From positions 26,705 to 90,704 of the forward strand of contig RHPI01002048.1 of assembly GCA_009103225.1 (NCBI GenBank): a stretch of 64,000 bases of DNA. The letters are read 5' to 3'. Positions 34,177 through 47,300 of this stretch are shown here, piece by piece. The notes beneath the pieces are model-generated. The model did no database searches. It worked only from the letters and a program-made list of their open reading frames with translations, and had not been told where the DNA came from. Source of the stretch: Chlorokybus atmophyticus (Eukaryota; Streptophyta; Chlorokybophyceae; Chlorokybales; Chlorokybaceae). Position 1 is the stretch's first letter; every line of letters starts with the position of its first letter. The position numbers and the translations under genes are program-made.

Positions 34177-37117
34177 ATGTCCACCCAGCCGCTGATAAAC
34201 CCACCACCTGTAAGTAGCGCTTAAGCACACCATGCTGCTGGTAGTTCGCTTCTGCCTTCATGTTTCAGGCCAATGTGAATCAAACCAACCTACCTCACCT
34301 ACGGTACTTGTGCAGGAAGTTGAGGGTGGAGTTAATGGCCAAGACATTGAGTTGAGATCTCGCGAAAGCTATGCTGAAAGGCTGTCCCAAGTGCTATGGG
34401 GCTTCCTGCCACTCGGGTGAGTGGGTTGATAGTTGTGCATGCTTGCTTGACGTAAGCACAGTGTCTTACTTGATTGTTTGCTTTGCACAGCGTGCTTGCG
34501 TTCGGAGGCCCGCAGGCGCACATTGCGCTGCTGCACGAGCGCTTTGTTGACAGAAAACGATGGCTGACCGAAAGGCAGTTTCTGGAGTTGCTCGGCTTGG
34601 GACAGGTAACTAGCATTACCAAAACGTTTGCAAGTATATCGGATACTAGCACGTCACGATTGCATGCAACTGTCTTGTCCGACAATCAGATGTCTGTATC
34701 ATGGTCATAGCAGCTTGCCGAGTTGTTGCTTGGTAAACTGCAGCCGTAGGCAAGTACTTGGTGACAGCCAGGTTGGCCTGCTCTCACTTTATACACGCTG
34801 TGCAGGCGACACCAGGACCGACCTCTACGCAAATGGTGGTGGCGATTGGGACGATGCATGCGGGCGTGCTGGGAGGAATGCTCGCATTCTTTCTCTTCCA
34901 ACTGCCTGGCTTTGTCATCCTGATGTTCGCTGTAAGTGATGCAGTGTGCCCTGCGCCCGTTGTCTATATTCTTCATGCAGGAGGTGATTGCCTCAGCGCT
35001 GATGAGTACACATGCTTGTTGCAGGGTTTGGCAGTCCGCCACCTCCAAACAGAGCATGGCATCATGCCAGCATGGTATGAAGAGGTCAGGGTTTTAGCAG
35101 CTTGTATGGTCTTCTGTCATGGGCCCAGCTACGTTCCCTCAAGCACACCTGTCGCTAATGTGTGCGTCCTTTTGTGCAGGCCACAGTTGGAGTTGGACCC
35201 GCGGCTGTGTCATTAGTCTTTATCGCTGCATACAAGCTTGGCGCAAAGGTGAGAACAGTGTGCTGCTGGTCTTGTGGTTGAATATTATGCATGCCATGGG
35301 TAGATGCGTTTCAATTTGTTTAGGAAGTGAATGCGTGCAGATTTGTGGCAACGACCGTTTGTTGCTGTTTATCGGCTTGGTGTCGTCGCTCATAGCAACG
35401 TTGATTCCACCGCAAGCAGCCTCGTGGGTTTACCCCTCCATGATGGCTGCAGCAGGGTTGACAACATACATCTACTACCGCGCCCGCCCTGAGGCGATGC
35501 CTGATAGTGCCGCAGAGTCAACGGACAAGCACTCCAGGTCAACGGGCATCTCAACTGCGGCTGGTGCAGGTAAGCACATGTATAACAAGGTGTTGCATCG
35601 TTGCATGCCATGCAGTGTGTATGCATCCAGGCACATTGCGTGGCTAGTCATGACTTGCATGCGCATTCACCCTCCTTTGCTGTTGCTTACAACGCTGTGC
35701 CTTGCGTCCAGCCTTAATCACTCTTTTCTTCGCCATCTTGGCGGCACTCATCTACGGCCGTGCCAAGGGCTTAGGTGGCCCCTATCTTGCTCTGTTTGAG
35801 GCATTCTATCGCATTGGAGGCATTATCTTTGGCGGAGGCCAAGTCATCCTGCCCATGCTGCAAACTGAGGTAAATCCGTCCACCTTAAGTCAACAGTGCC
35901 GTTACATTGCGTATGGTTGTACGTTGCAAGCTGTCACCTTCTACGCTGCATATACTCCTCCGCGCCGACCATGCATGTACATCGTGTTGCGTGTCAAGCT
36001 TATTGGTGTCAAGGATGTCATGGTTGCAAGCTGGACAATGCACAGGCACAAGGCCACAGCAGCATGTGCCTGTGACAGGTTGTTGACAAGGGCTGGGTGA
36101 CACAAGACGCGTACCTGAGCGGTCTTGGCCTGGTTCAGGTGAGTCATACTGAGGGCTAGACATTCGCTCTCGTGCAACCAAAGAAGTTACTATAACTTAC
36201 ATGTCAGATGCTTCATGAGCAGCCATACTGTATTGACAAGCCATGGTGGCGCTGTCGTAGGCTCTTCCTGGTCCTCTGTTCAACATCTCTGCATACCTTG
36301 GCGCCATCTACAAGGGTGTCACAGGCGGCTTTCTGGCATATGTAGCCATATTCCTGCCGGGCGTGCTGCTCATCCTGGCGCTGCTACCTTTCTGGGAGCG
36401 CTTCCGCTCAGCTACAGTAAGCATTGTTGAATGGAACATGCAGTCTTCGTGACAGCTGCTGCAATAAATGTTCAATTGAAGATCCATTCCACAATTGGCA
36501 TTTGCGCGTGCATGTGATGCCATTAGCAACACGTGTTAAGCCTCGTACTGTAGTGACAGCTGCATAGTTGTTAATCACAGTCATGCAGGTTTGACTGAGT
36601 GCGAACGCCGCACCTGTGTTGGACCATGACTCACTCAGCTTGTATGTGACATGGCGCGTATGCAGGTTGTGCGCACTGGGTTTGCCGGCATCAACGCTGC
36701 GGCAATTGGCCTGGTAGTTGCCGCCGTGCTCATCTTATGGCAGGTAAGAACAACAACTACATATGACAACATGTCTTGTTATTGGACAGCAGCCCGGTAC
36801 TGTTACCATTGTCATTTCCTCGTGCAGTGTTGCAGCAATATACCCCACTTGCCGTCAACACAGCTTCATTGATGAGTATCGTTACATTGTTTGCTTGATG
36901 CCATTGCTCGCAGTTTGCTGTGCACAACCTTGCGAATGCTTCGGTGGCGCTTCTGACTGGTGCGCTGGTGCTTTTCTTCAATGTTCCGGCGCCTGTGGGC
37001 ATCATTGTTGGCGGCTTGTTTGGCTGGGGACTGTATCGGGAAGACGTGGGTGGGCGGTATTGCTACTTGGCACACTATGCGGCTAAGCATGCGGCTGAGT
37101 GCCTCATTAAGGTCTAA
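34177..37117 (+). CDS. Chromate transporter (CHR/ChrA) family membrane protein
   Basis: Twelve exons join in frame to 462 aa: 34177-34209, 34316-34416, 34491-34605, 34806-34931, 35025-35084, 35180-35248, 35341-35569, 35712-35869, 36079-36138, 36261-36416, 36666-36743 and 36914-37117. Two homologous halves are seen. The first has FGGPQAHIALL, ERQFLELLGLGQ and ATPGPTSTQ; the second has FGGGQVILP, LSGLGLVQ and ALPGPLFNISAYLG. FGGP/FGGG and PGP motifs define the CHR superfamily. The halves are joined by a hydrophilic loop (RARPEAMPDSAAESTDKHSRS). The known bacterial members export chromate; sulfate is the physiological analogue, and the substrate here is not proven. No obvious targeting peptide at the N terminus. 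Eukaryotic splicing throughout excludes bacterial contamination. Confidence 0.95.
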
Positions 37118-38619
37118 GTCACATACACATGTAGTTCGTTGCTAGAAATTCAAGGCTTAGGAGTCTATTTATTTATTATTGTGTTTGATTATCATTGGAG
37201 CAAGCGCAGAAACAAGCATGGGCAGTTGTAGTTGTTGCTGCTGATTGCCATGTAAAGCGCATGGAGGTCTCGGATAGCACGGTTTGTAAGGGGGTTGGCT
37301 CTGGCATTGTCTCCTTATCATCTTCCAGGGCCAACCCATCTGCGGTTGTATGCACAACCATTACTCCAGCTATTTGGACTACCCAGTACAGCAGAGTCTG
37401 GTGGGTGCGCTACTTCAACACAATCTAGTAGGGTAGGATCGCCCGCCACAGCATCATGACACAAACATTCTGCTTCTCGTATTTTGTACAATGTGTTGGT
37501 GTCTAGCACGAGGTAATATACTGACACTGACCAACCACAACTGCCATTGATGTGGCGGTGTAACTAAAGACATGCAACCAGTCCCCTTCTCAACGCCATC
37601 TGGTGCAGTATTATGGCACGGGTTTGTAGCCTAGACTGGCACGACAGTCTTACCGACAACCCTTTGAGGAACACATGCACAAGGCTTGAGCGCAGGCACC
37701 ATGATGCTGCAGGACTGTCAAACCCAACGAACAAGCACCTCTCGTTTGTACTCTAGAACACAACTGCATTCGGTACTACGCCAGTGCTCATCACCTGTCA
37801 TCCAAAAGGTTGGCTTTCCTTGGGAAAGCCACTGGAAAGCAGCTGAACGACGCCAAGCTATTTGATGGTGTCAGGTAACAATCACAATGATGCGTCCCCC
37901 CAGCGCACACAAGGCGAAGTGCACAGCGTCGGCACAGCCAAAGGGAGTGCGTCTGTCGCATGCAGATGCGAAACCCTAACAGATTGACGCAGTCGCGACA
38001 GGGCGACCGACGGAGTGGTGGGTGGAGGCGGTGATGCGGGCGGCGGAGGAGGGGGAGTCCGTGGAGTCTGCTCAGACTGCTGACGGCGCAAGGATTGGGC
38101 CACTAACTAATGGCCGTGGTGCAGGTAACTACCATGTCAAGCTGTGCATGCATGTCTACCGGGGAGGGCTAGTAGATATAGGGTAGTGCAGTAGATGTTA
38201 GCCCGGTGGTCATTACTTGGTGAGGTATGTAGTAATATGCATGCTATGTTGCACTGGTGTGCATATAGCACGGTGTGGTGTGTACACAACAGCACGTCCT
38301 ATATCCTGTACACAGCACGGCTTACACGCATGCATTGGATGTGTACAGCAAGTGCGCAAGGGAGATGTGATGCCAAGCATGGTATTAAAATAAATGACAG
38401 TGTATAGGCTTATGTAGCCCAGATGTGAAGCGATAGCAGACATATGGCAGTATAACTAGCTTGATGAAGTGATCCTCGACTTTTGAGTGTGCATGCCTCA
38501 CCCGCCAACATCACATGTGCCCCAATGAGCTGTTTGCAGCTACTTGAAACACAGATCTTTCAGCATAGCTAGTTACTCGCAGAGTAACATGTCCTCAGTA
38601 TACTTATGCACCGCAAGTA
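37118..38619. other. Spacer between convergent ChrA and agenet genes
   Basis: No gene is supported. A minus-strand open frame at 37882-38103 starts with a Met and a proline run (MAQSLRRQQSEQTPRTPPPPPP) and could be a first exon or a spurious low-complexity frame; another at 37176-37361 has no partner exon. TGTAA occurs at 37251-37255, 134 bases after the ChrA stop. A copy of the MITE-like repeat begins at 38199. Confidence 0.4.
38199..38315 (+). repeat. Diverged copy of the MITE-like element (one end recognised)
   Basis: TAGCCCGGTGGT at 38199-38210 equals the right end of the 1391-1531 element read in reverse, and about 95 bases on, TATCCTGTACA repeats its internal word in the same order and orientation. 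The distal end is not clear. Confidence 0.4.
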
Positions 38620-41600
38620 CTATGAAGGCGCCTGCGTACCCATCCACGGCGGCGGCTGGTGCGGCTGGTACAGTTCTCGTACATCAACCAGAGGTATGGC
38701 TTTCTTGGCTTTATCTCGCGTCATGCGTGCCTGCATGAGCCTTGATAACTGGTCCCGCATCTGCGCCTCCTACAGAAAACCATGAACACATCTGATTGAC
38801 AGTGCATCCAAGCATGTGTCATCTGTCACCTGTCTGTCCCAACAAGTTCATTGACATACTGTTGCCAGCTTACCGTGCTATAATCCTGGGCCCTGACTGC
38901 GGTATCATGCTTAATTTGCACCTTGGCTATGTCTTCCTGCAAATTGTAAGCAGCGAGCATTAGCAAACCCAAACACGGTGGCACAGATAACTCCAAGTCC
39001 CATGGCGACCTTCCTTACATTAAGTTCAAAACTCTGTCTTTCATGGCGCTTCACAAGGGACTTCTGCATAGTCACCTGACGAGTGTGTGCAATTGTGTCA
39101 CACGAGATAGCAGCACACAGTGCTGGACACGTAGGAGGCCTTTTGTGAATGCTTACCAGATCAAGTGGGCGATGCGCTCCATCTGCAATCCGAGACTGCA
39201 GTTGGTTAACGTGCTCTGCCGTCAATGGCTCGTCGGATATCATGCCCATCCCCAACAACAGCTGTTGTTACACATGGCCACAAAGTAAGCACAGCATAAC
39301 CGTACGTCACCTCTACAGCTACACATGCAACAGTGGCAGAATGCGCAGCTGCACGCAGAGTATTTTGATACAGATACATGCGGGTGACTTATGCAGCCAA
39401 TCAGGAACAAATTGTCCACAGATCACAACTTGAGCGTTGTAAGCGATGGGATTTTCAACTACACAAATGCATTGCTAGTACTTCAGCCAGCTTACCCTCT
39501 GTCCATCCGCACAGATCAGCTCCCTTCCCAGGCGTGCGTTACCAACAGCTTGTACCTGCAATGGCAACAACACAGGTAAGAGTCAAACAAGTCGTTCTCA
39601 TGCCTCTGAAGCTGCGTACCTGTGCGAGTTGGTTGTGGTCTTTGGACAAGACTATCGCACCAATCACAATATCATCAAACAGAGTATCTCTGCACACCAG
39701 CGCATGGAGGCAGAATGAGTGTAAGATGCATAGCAGTTGCCGCTGTCCTTGAAGCAAGCTGTTACATAAAAAAAATCAAGGCCCACCTCTTTGGAATGGC
39801 CTTGTCCCAGCGGCTGAGATCCGCCTTCAGCAAGCGAGCCGTTGTCAAATTCCAGATGTGGCATGCCGCAATGGTGTGCATTGGATGCATCAGCTGCAAT
39901 TGGACTCGCTTTGAAGCCTCTCTGTGCAGCCATGGCAAGGTGATTGACAAGGCCACTTGTTGTGGTCAATATCATGTGTCCACACTAGCAGTATGTATGT
40001 TACCTTTGCTCAGTAGACAGGACCTCAACAGCTTTGCCCAGCGTGGTGACCAAGCCAGACAGTTGCAAAGAGAACTGCCGAATCAATTCTTCTGAGGCGT
40101 GGGAAGCAGAAGCGTTATTGGCTTGCTGGGTTTGTGCAGCTGGAGTACTAGAGCTGGGAATTGGCAGCTGCACAGCAACTAGGGTCAGAGCACACAGAAA
40201 ACCAGCAGCTTCCCGACTGTTGTGCAAGTGCGCTAGTGTTGGACCTCACTTGCACACTGGTGGGCGCTCCAGGCTGCACGTCAAGTGCAGTGGCGCGCGG
40301 TGCAGCTGTCAGTGCCGTTAATGTGGTTTGCTTATTGTCCTGCAGCAATCAACACTTAGAGACGGTTGAACATACATGACCCGTGCATCAAGACAGCTAA
40401 ATAGACGGCACCCATACTTTGGCAAAAGGAGCTGATGGCAGCTGTTGGGTTGGGCTAGGGCGCGGGCCACTTCCCGCCATTGCATTTTGCGCAAAGCCTG
40501 GAGGTGAACCCTGCGTGGGTCATGCGATCAGTTGAGCTGCATTGTCGTTTGCGCCTTATGAATAATTCGGATCTTAAACAGTACTGACACGTACAGGTTT
40601 GGCTGGCACTTCTTGCTGCCTTCTCACGCCCTGCTCTTCAACCACGATAGGCGCAGTGCTGGGAGCCGCGTGCTTGTCCGCTTGCTGAGGGACAGGCTTG
40701 ATTTAGGCTCAAGCCAAGCTTTCTGGGGAAACGATATGCAACAATGATGACTGGTAACAGCTGGACGGGTTAATCGTACATACTTTGGAGGGGTTTGGAT
40801 GTTCATTCTCAATAGCAGGCGCAGCCTGAATGCCTGTCCCGCTTGTCCTCTTCGGCATACCCTTTCGGCGATTCCTGCTATCCCCGTCTGACATCAGCAA
40901 TGCAATATGCATGTAATACCCGGAAACACCGTGCAGCATGCAAAGCAGGCATGCTCATGTGTATATCGTGCACAATTTGGCTCCAGATGGATCAACAATA
41001 CATGGCTGATACCAAGTCGTGGTTGTTACAACGTGTGCACCTACCTGGCCCCTTGCGCTGTGTCCTCAGCATCCACATGGTTGTTGATGTCTCTACCTTG
41101 CGATGTCTGCTTGACGCTCCCGGTGAGGTTTTGCATGAATTGAACTGGAAAAGCTGCAAAAGTGCTTTTGCCTTGCGCGCTGGTCATGTTTGTGACATCC
41201 CCTGATAGACACCTGCAACAGGGTGGAGTCAGGGGTGTATGGATTAGAAGAGAGTGAACAGCTGCGGTATTGCACAATCTGCACAGTATGTTGTACTATA
41301 CACAGACACGTACCTGTCAATCACAAGCGTGACCTGCTCTGCATTTGCAGGGAAATCTGCATCATCATCACTAGCCAAATCAACAGGTGCATCCAAGCTG
41401 CCCGCACCAGCCGCTGGTAGAGGTGGAGAGCCCAATGCATCAGGCCACTTCACTGGCGAGACAGCTGCATTGCACAAGAAACTCAGCACTTGAAATCATG
41501 CCTATCCCATGCTGATGTTCTGTGTACACACCTCGAGCAGAATCGGATCGGCTCTCCTTTTGCGCGGCTGGCGTTGGTCGCTTGGCTGGAGGCGCTTCAA

Positions 41601-43242
41601 CTACTGGCCCACCAGTCATTGCTTTTATTCCATCAGATCTTTCGGATGGGCGTTTCAACGGAGGTGCTGTTTGCACGGGGACAGCTGGGACAGCTGGCGC
41701 AGCCTCCTCTACCCAACCATCTCCTCGCGGTGCAGTGAAGGAGCTCTTGTCCAGCTCTGCGCGGACTGCTTGCAGCAGTTCTTGTAACACAGGCGGCTTG
41801 GATTGCCATACATCGCCCTGCACATACTCCAATCCAGGGCGAATGTAGTTCGCCTTTGTGTACAGCAGATTGTCACCCGTCTCTGTGGCCGACATGCGTT
41901 GCATCAGTGTCACGCCATGTCAACGCAGCCAAAGCGCTGGGTGACAGCTATTTATACCTGGGAACCTGACAGTGATCTCTTCACCATCATGCTTGCAAAT
42001 GAAGCCTTCCCACCATCCGTCCTGGTATGCACATTCGACCCAGTCCCCATACTTGTACTGGTCCAGTGGCTGTATCGTTGCACGCTCTGGATATGGTGGT
42101 CTTACACGGCCTGTGGATGCAAGCATGGCGACCTTAAGCCTTGGACGAAAGCCCACCTCATGCATGCTGCACTTGAGACACAACTGTTACGCTCATGTCA
42201 AGTACTCTCTCAAACTTGCATTGGACGCAACACAACTCTGCAGGAGAGGCAGAGGGGAAGGGGGAGGGNNNNNNNNNNNNNNNNNNNNNNNNNNNNNNNN
42301 NNNNNNNNNNNNNNNNNNNNNNNNNNNNNNNNNNNNNNNNNNNNNNNNNNNNNNNNNNNNNNNNNNNNNNNNNNNNNNNNNNNNNNNNNNNNNNNNNNNN
42401 NNNNNNNNNNNNNNNNNNNNNNNNNNNNNNNNNNNNNNNNNNNNNNNNNNNNNNNNNNNNNNNNNNNNNNNNNNNNNNNNNNNNNNNNNNNNNNNNNNNN
42501 NNNNNNNNNNNNNNNNNNNNNNNNNNNNNNNNNNNNNNNNNNNNNNNNNNNNNNNNNNNNNNNNNNNNNNNNNNNNNNNNNNNNNNNNNNNNNNNNNNCT
42601 CTCTGGGGGGGGGCCGAGGGGCAATGGACAGTCTGAACAGCTTACATAGTTGCATCTCTGTCGACAACCGTCACATGCATTCCAATCAGAGAACGTAACA
42701 ATGAAACAAAAAGGGCGTTATCGGAATGACTAGCGTTTCTGGCTTTGTGCGTCAGACAACCGTGAGCGCCCAGAAAAGTTGCCATTGTCTGTGTGCATAA
42801 AAGCATGCACGAGCAGCTTCCCAAAAAGGCTCACCTTGATCAACAGAGATGTCTTCAATCAGTGACTGGCCATGGTCATCCGTTAACTGCGAGGAAAGTC
42901 ATGACACTTAGCTGCAAACAAGGGTCACACCAACCATGCACACAGCATTCATTGCTACTTGAGCTCCATTGGCACTCAAAGCTGGTCACGCCAATATCAG
43001 CTGTGCAGTGCATGCATGCAACTCTCTCACACTCTCTCACAAACCTCAAGGTGTTGAATATTCCAGACAAGACGATTGTTCTTTTTCTTCTGCCCGCGCA
43101 CCACCACAGGGTACCAGCTGCCCTGAAGGCCTTCGTCGTCGCCCCAAAGCTCCGCCTTCGCACCATCAGCCAGCTTCGGCGCACACGACAGCTTCATCCA
43201 TAGTTTACTTGCTGAGCCTCGCTTGCCGGCTCCTTTGACCAT
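38620..43242 (-). CDS. Agenet (Tudor-like) domain protein with C-terminal coiled coil
   Basis: Exons recognised: 43242-43045, 42886-42835, one from about 42170 to 41958, 41882-41532, 41464-41314, 41212-41045, 40877-40784, 40696-40595 (acceptor weak), 40510-40418, 40339-40250, 40167-40004, 39921-39787, 39689-39620, 39555-39496, 39261-39157, 39075-39019, 38936-38874 and 38769-38620. A 330-base gap (42269-42598) prevents closing the frame between exons 2 and 3 and may hide an exon. Exon 1 reads GAKAELWGDDEGLQGSWYPVVV, and exons 3-4 read YGDWVECAYQDGWWEGFI and VRFPETGDNLLYTKANYIRPG. These are two agenet repeats, Tudor-family folds that in plants bind modified histone tails or RNA. A long Pro/Ala/Ser/Gln-rich middle follows (SDDDADFP, TQQLPSAP), then helical segments and a terminal PHQPPPWMGTQAPS. 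Role in chromatin or RNP assembly is inference. A 5' exon at 43311-43375 may exist. Confidence 0.8.
42269..42598. other. Assembly gap (330 N)
   Basis: Undetermined bases flanked by GGGGAGGG and CTCTCTGGGGGGGG. It lies between agenet-gene exons and could contain coding sequence. Confidence 0.99.
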
Positions 43243-44336
43243 ACTGACAGGCAAATATGTCGCAACACAGTGCGTCCGCCTCTAGTAACCACTTACTCCC
43301 GTGAAGCCCTGAGGTAATAACGCACAGCCAGCATTGTCGTTCTCTAAAGTGTCCGGCGAACGCTTATTCTGCCTGCAACACAGTGCTCGATCAACACGGG
43401 GTTGAGTACAGTGCACCAACTAAACAAGGTAGAGGTAAAGGTAAAGTAGAAGTCGTTCGACAAGCTCATTGCTTGCACAACGCACGTCCAAGCACTGCCT
43501 AGCTTGCATTCGTTGTGCCTTGCGCAGCCAATGCAAGCTGGGAAATAATGAAAACAAAGCTGCTCTCAGAAATGCTACGACAGAGCACAATGCAGAGAGC
43601 AGTGGTGACGACGACAGACATCTACTCTAGTAAAGGCGTCTGTTTGCCGCAGCTGCCGCATTGCTGCTCTGACCGCTGTACCGCAGACCTCAAGCAACCT
43701 CAACGACCTTCACATGCTTGCAAGAGCTTGTACTAGCAACGGCTACAAGGAGTGCAAGTAGCGGCGCATAATAAGCAGTCCGCAAGCAGGCAACAATAAA
43801 ATTCTCGCACCAAGAACAGCCCCAGCAGCGCCCCTGCAGGCTTCTATGAGGAGCGGGCACAGCTAAGAAAGAGAAAAATTCAGAAAGGCGGGAAACGCCT
43901 TGCCGCTGCAGCTGACGGCTTGCTGCGTCCTCCACCCCCGCCTCCGCCGTCACCGCCACCCTCACCCTCACCCCTGCCCCTGCCCCCGCCGTCACCTTCA
44001 CCTTCACCTTCACCGCCACCGCCTACTTTTCCCGCCCGCGCAGCTCTACCCCAACGCAATGGAAAGCAGCAGCTGAGCTCACAGCAGCTGCTTTCCATTG
44101 CTCAGCCTGAGCCAAGCCACTGCTGCTGACAACGCTTCGTCTCACGTCAGTCATTGCATTTCAGCTGACAGATTCAGCTGAAAGGGTGAGAGAGAGAGAG
44201 AGGGAGAGCCTGTCTGTGCTGCTGCGGAGGAGGCGGCGAGGTCGTCGTCGTCGTCGTGAACGTCGTTGCTGCTGGCCTTGTTGTCGTGGAGAGTGGTGAA
44301 GAAGTGTGGTCAGTCGGGGCAGGCTCAGTTGCAGCG
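43243..44336. promoter_or_regulatory. Shared 5' region of agenet (-) and amidohydrolase (+) genes
   Basis: About 1.1 kb between divergent starts. Contains a possible 5' exon of the agenet gene, a CCGTCACC/TTCACC minisatellite at 43935-44025 (Ser-Pro-rich frames, judged non-coding), an imperfect CAGCTGA palindromic stretch at 44050-44180, and a GTCGTC run at 44238-44260. Confidence 0.4.
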
Positions 44337-47300
44337 ATGTACAGCAGGGCGGGCAGCTTTGGGGGGGCTGAGGTGAGGGGGCTGTAGGTGGTTAGGTGGC
44401 CCGCTGCTATGCCAGGCCAGACCAGGCCAGGCTAGGCATGCAGCGTGGTTTGCGTGATACGAACGCGAATGAAACGTTGTAGTGCATGCAACTTTGCTGT
44501 TGGTCAGTGCGTTACTGCCCGGAATGCTAGCTGCTGTGCCATGTCTGGAAGTCTCAGGTCTGTCTGGTTGCTTTGCGATTGCAAACACTGGCTGCTTTCG
44601 TCGTTTGACTTCAAACCAACATGCTCCTATGGGATGAGTGCCTAAGTGACGTGCATGGGGGTCAAAGACTGCATGAGTGAAGCGTGTGCACTTTCATGCA
44701 CGGCAATTGGTACACATTCCGACAGAGTATGCATAACACATTCTTTCGTCTTGTAGACTCCACATCAGCGTGTGGCCGAGGCAGTCAACGCGTGCCCGCT
44801 GTTCGACCACCATTGCCATCCCATTCTCAACAACGGGTCCACGCACGCCGTGCCGTTCATATCGTGCTTCTCCGAAGCAAGCGGAGAGGCCCTCTCTGAT
44901 GTACCTCATGTGTTGGCCTTCAAGGTATGTATGTCACATGTGATTTGCTGAACAAATTGTGCCAATGTGCGATTGCGCGTGCGTGCTTGAGTGCGCGGGC
45001 TCGCGCGCACAGGCATGCATGTGTCTGTGTCTGTGTCTGCATGCATTATGTCTAACATGTCGATGACAATCACACTGCATTGTTGGGCTTGCGTGCTCCA
45101 TGCAATTGTTGACTGTTTGCGTTGTGGGTGTCTTGCAGCGGAGTCTATGGGAGCTTGCTGCATTGCTGGGATGCGGGCCATCCCTTGACAACATTGAGCG
45201 GCAGCGTGCAACTATGGGTCCTGAGGAGGTGGCGCGGCTGTGCTTCAAGAAGAGCAACATAGAGGCCGTGCTGCTGGATGATGGCATACGCATTGCCCAG
45301 GTAGATTTGCTTGTGTATGTCAATAGCATTGGTGATGGCAATGCATATTGAACACGCGTAAACTGTGTTTGCTAAGTGTCTGGGTGTCTATCAGGGACAC
45401 AACCTGGACATGGATTGGCATCGCAACCACATCAAAGTTGTGCGTCGAGTGCTGCGTATAGAGACGGTAGCCGAAGACATATTACAGGTATGGCATTTAT
45501 GACCAGCATGTCAGCTTGTTCTCAAACAGCATCTCACAGTGTCGACTTTCATGCTCTTGCACACATTGCCACAAACATCTTAACAGCATCTGATGTGCTC
45601 TTGCAGACGCTTCTCGCTGCTCAGTCGACCGTCACAATTGACGAGTTTGACGCGCACTTTCTCTCCCAGATTGACCCGTATCCTCTGCGTGTGTTCGCCA
45701 TGCTTCGCGTCATGTCATTGGTTGATTCAATGTCATGTTTTGTGTTGATGCTTTTGCATGCCTTGACTTATACACAGCCTCCCAGAAGACGTTGCCGCGT
45801 TCAAGAGCGTTGCCGCTTACCGCAGTGGCCTGGCTATTGATCCGTTCCCGGACAACGAGGAAGTAGGTCGCGCGCTGCAGTCAACAATCAAAGGCACGTG
45901 CGGCTGCATGCACAACGTGTTGCGTACATGCGTGCGTGCGACCAGTGTCCATTTGACATTCATCTTATTGTTCCGCACAACACAAAGCTCAAGTAGTTGC
46001 AAAGCAGTCTTCTGTTAAAAAGAGTTGGGATTGTCATCAGCATGCATGGATTGAGTGTAGATGAGTTTATAGCTGTAGTTGATGCTGTTTGATGTCCTGC
46101 TTTCTTGCTACTTCTTTTAATTTTGCAAGAATGACATGCTGAACGCTTATAATGTTGTTACAGCTGCTGGCGCCAATGACGGCAATGTCCACATTCAGGA
46201 CAAAGCTCTAGTCGACCACATTTTCCTCCTGGCGCTCATGGTGTCTGTAAAGCATGGCATCCCCATGCAGCTGCACACTGGGTGAGTGGGCTTGCCGTTG
46301 CCTGTTTCTTCAATAAAGCAAGAAGCTTCACAGCCAAATGCTTGTGACTACGCACACACTGGCATGTGTGCCTTTGTCTGTGTGTGTGTGTGCGCACTTG
46401 CGCATGCGCATGTGCATGTGTAATCGCATGCGTGCTTGCGTGTTCGTGTGTGCGTGGTATGTTGGTGACGGTTGTTGACAAATATTGACAGGTTTGGCGA
46501 TAAGGATCTGGATTTGCTGCTAGCAAACCCGCTGCATCTGCGCCCCGTGCTGGAAGACCCGCGCTTTCTGCAGGCTTGTTTGGTACTGCTCCACGCTGGC
46601 TACCCGTACGTTCGCGAATCCGGCTACCTTTGCTCAGTTTACAAGCAGGTGCCAATGTAACCTCCAACTGTTGCGCGTGCACCAACACGAGGCAGTGGTG
46701 TCAAGCAGCGTCTTCATTACAGGTCATCGTGGACGCGGGACTTGCCATACCTCTGCTGAGCGTAGCAGGCATGCGGCGTGTGCTGCAAGAACTGTTAGAG
46801 CTGGCACCTACCAACAAGGTTTGTGAGAATGCCCAAGGTGGTTGCAGTTAGTTTACAGGACGAATGCACTTGTGTTTCAAATGATTATGCTGTGTCCTCA
46901 GTTGTTGCTGAGCACGGATGGTCACTTCTTCCCTGAAAGCTTCTACATGGGTGCCATCTGGGCGCGAGCTGCTTTGTTGCGTGTGCTGTACGAAGCGTGT
47001 GATGATGGCGATCTCACTGGTACGCTTTAGCCCTAGTCGAAGGAAACCCACCAGTTGCTGAGGTTGTGCATGGCTGTTGTCAACTTGTCTGTCTTTAGAG
47101 GAACAAGCTGCTGAAGTGGGCGTGGCGATGTTATGTGGCAATGCCAGGCGCATCTATGGAAGACCAGGCCAGCTATCACCGGCAGGTATGCACGCAGGCA
47201 CTGGTAACATGGGTTTTCTTGTTTATCACTCTAGTTGCCACGTGAGTCATGACATGCGTGTTTGTGACAGGCGAGGTCAAAGATGATGACTTGGTCGCGA

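Noticed and set aside
34177-37117. Bacterial contamination or very recent transfer for the chromate transporter
   Set aside because: Twelve exons with standard splice sites and composition like neighbouring genes.
41803-42698. Long open frames crossing the second N gap
   Set aside because: Same artefact; only the agenet exons have motif support.
43920-44129. Ser-Pro-rich frame resembling an extensin or pherophorin spacer
   Set aside because: Lies in a minisatellite between divergent genes with no signal peptide, partner exon or domain.
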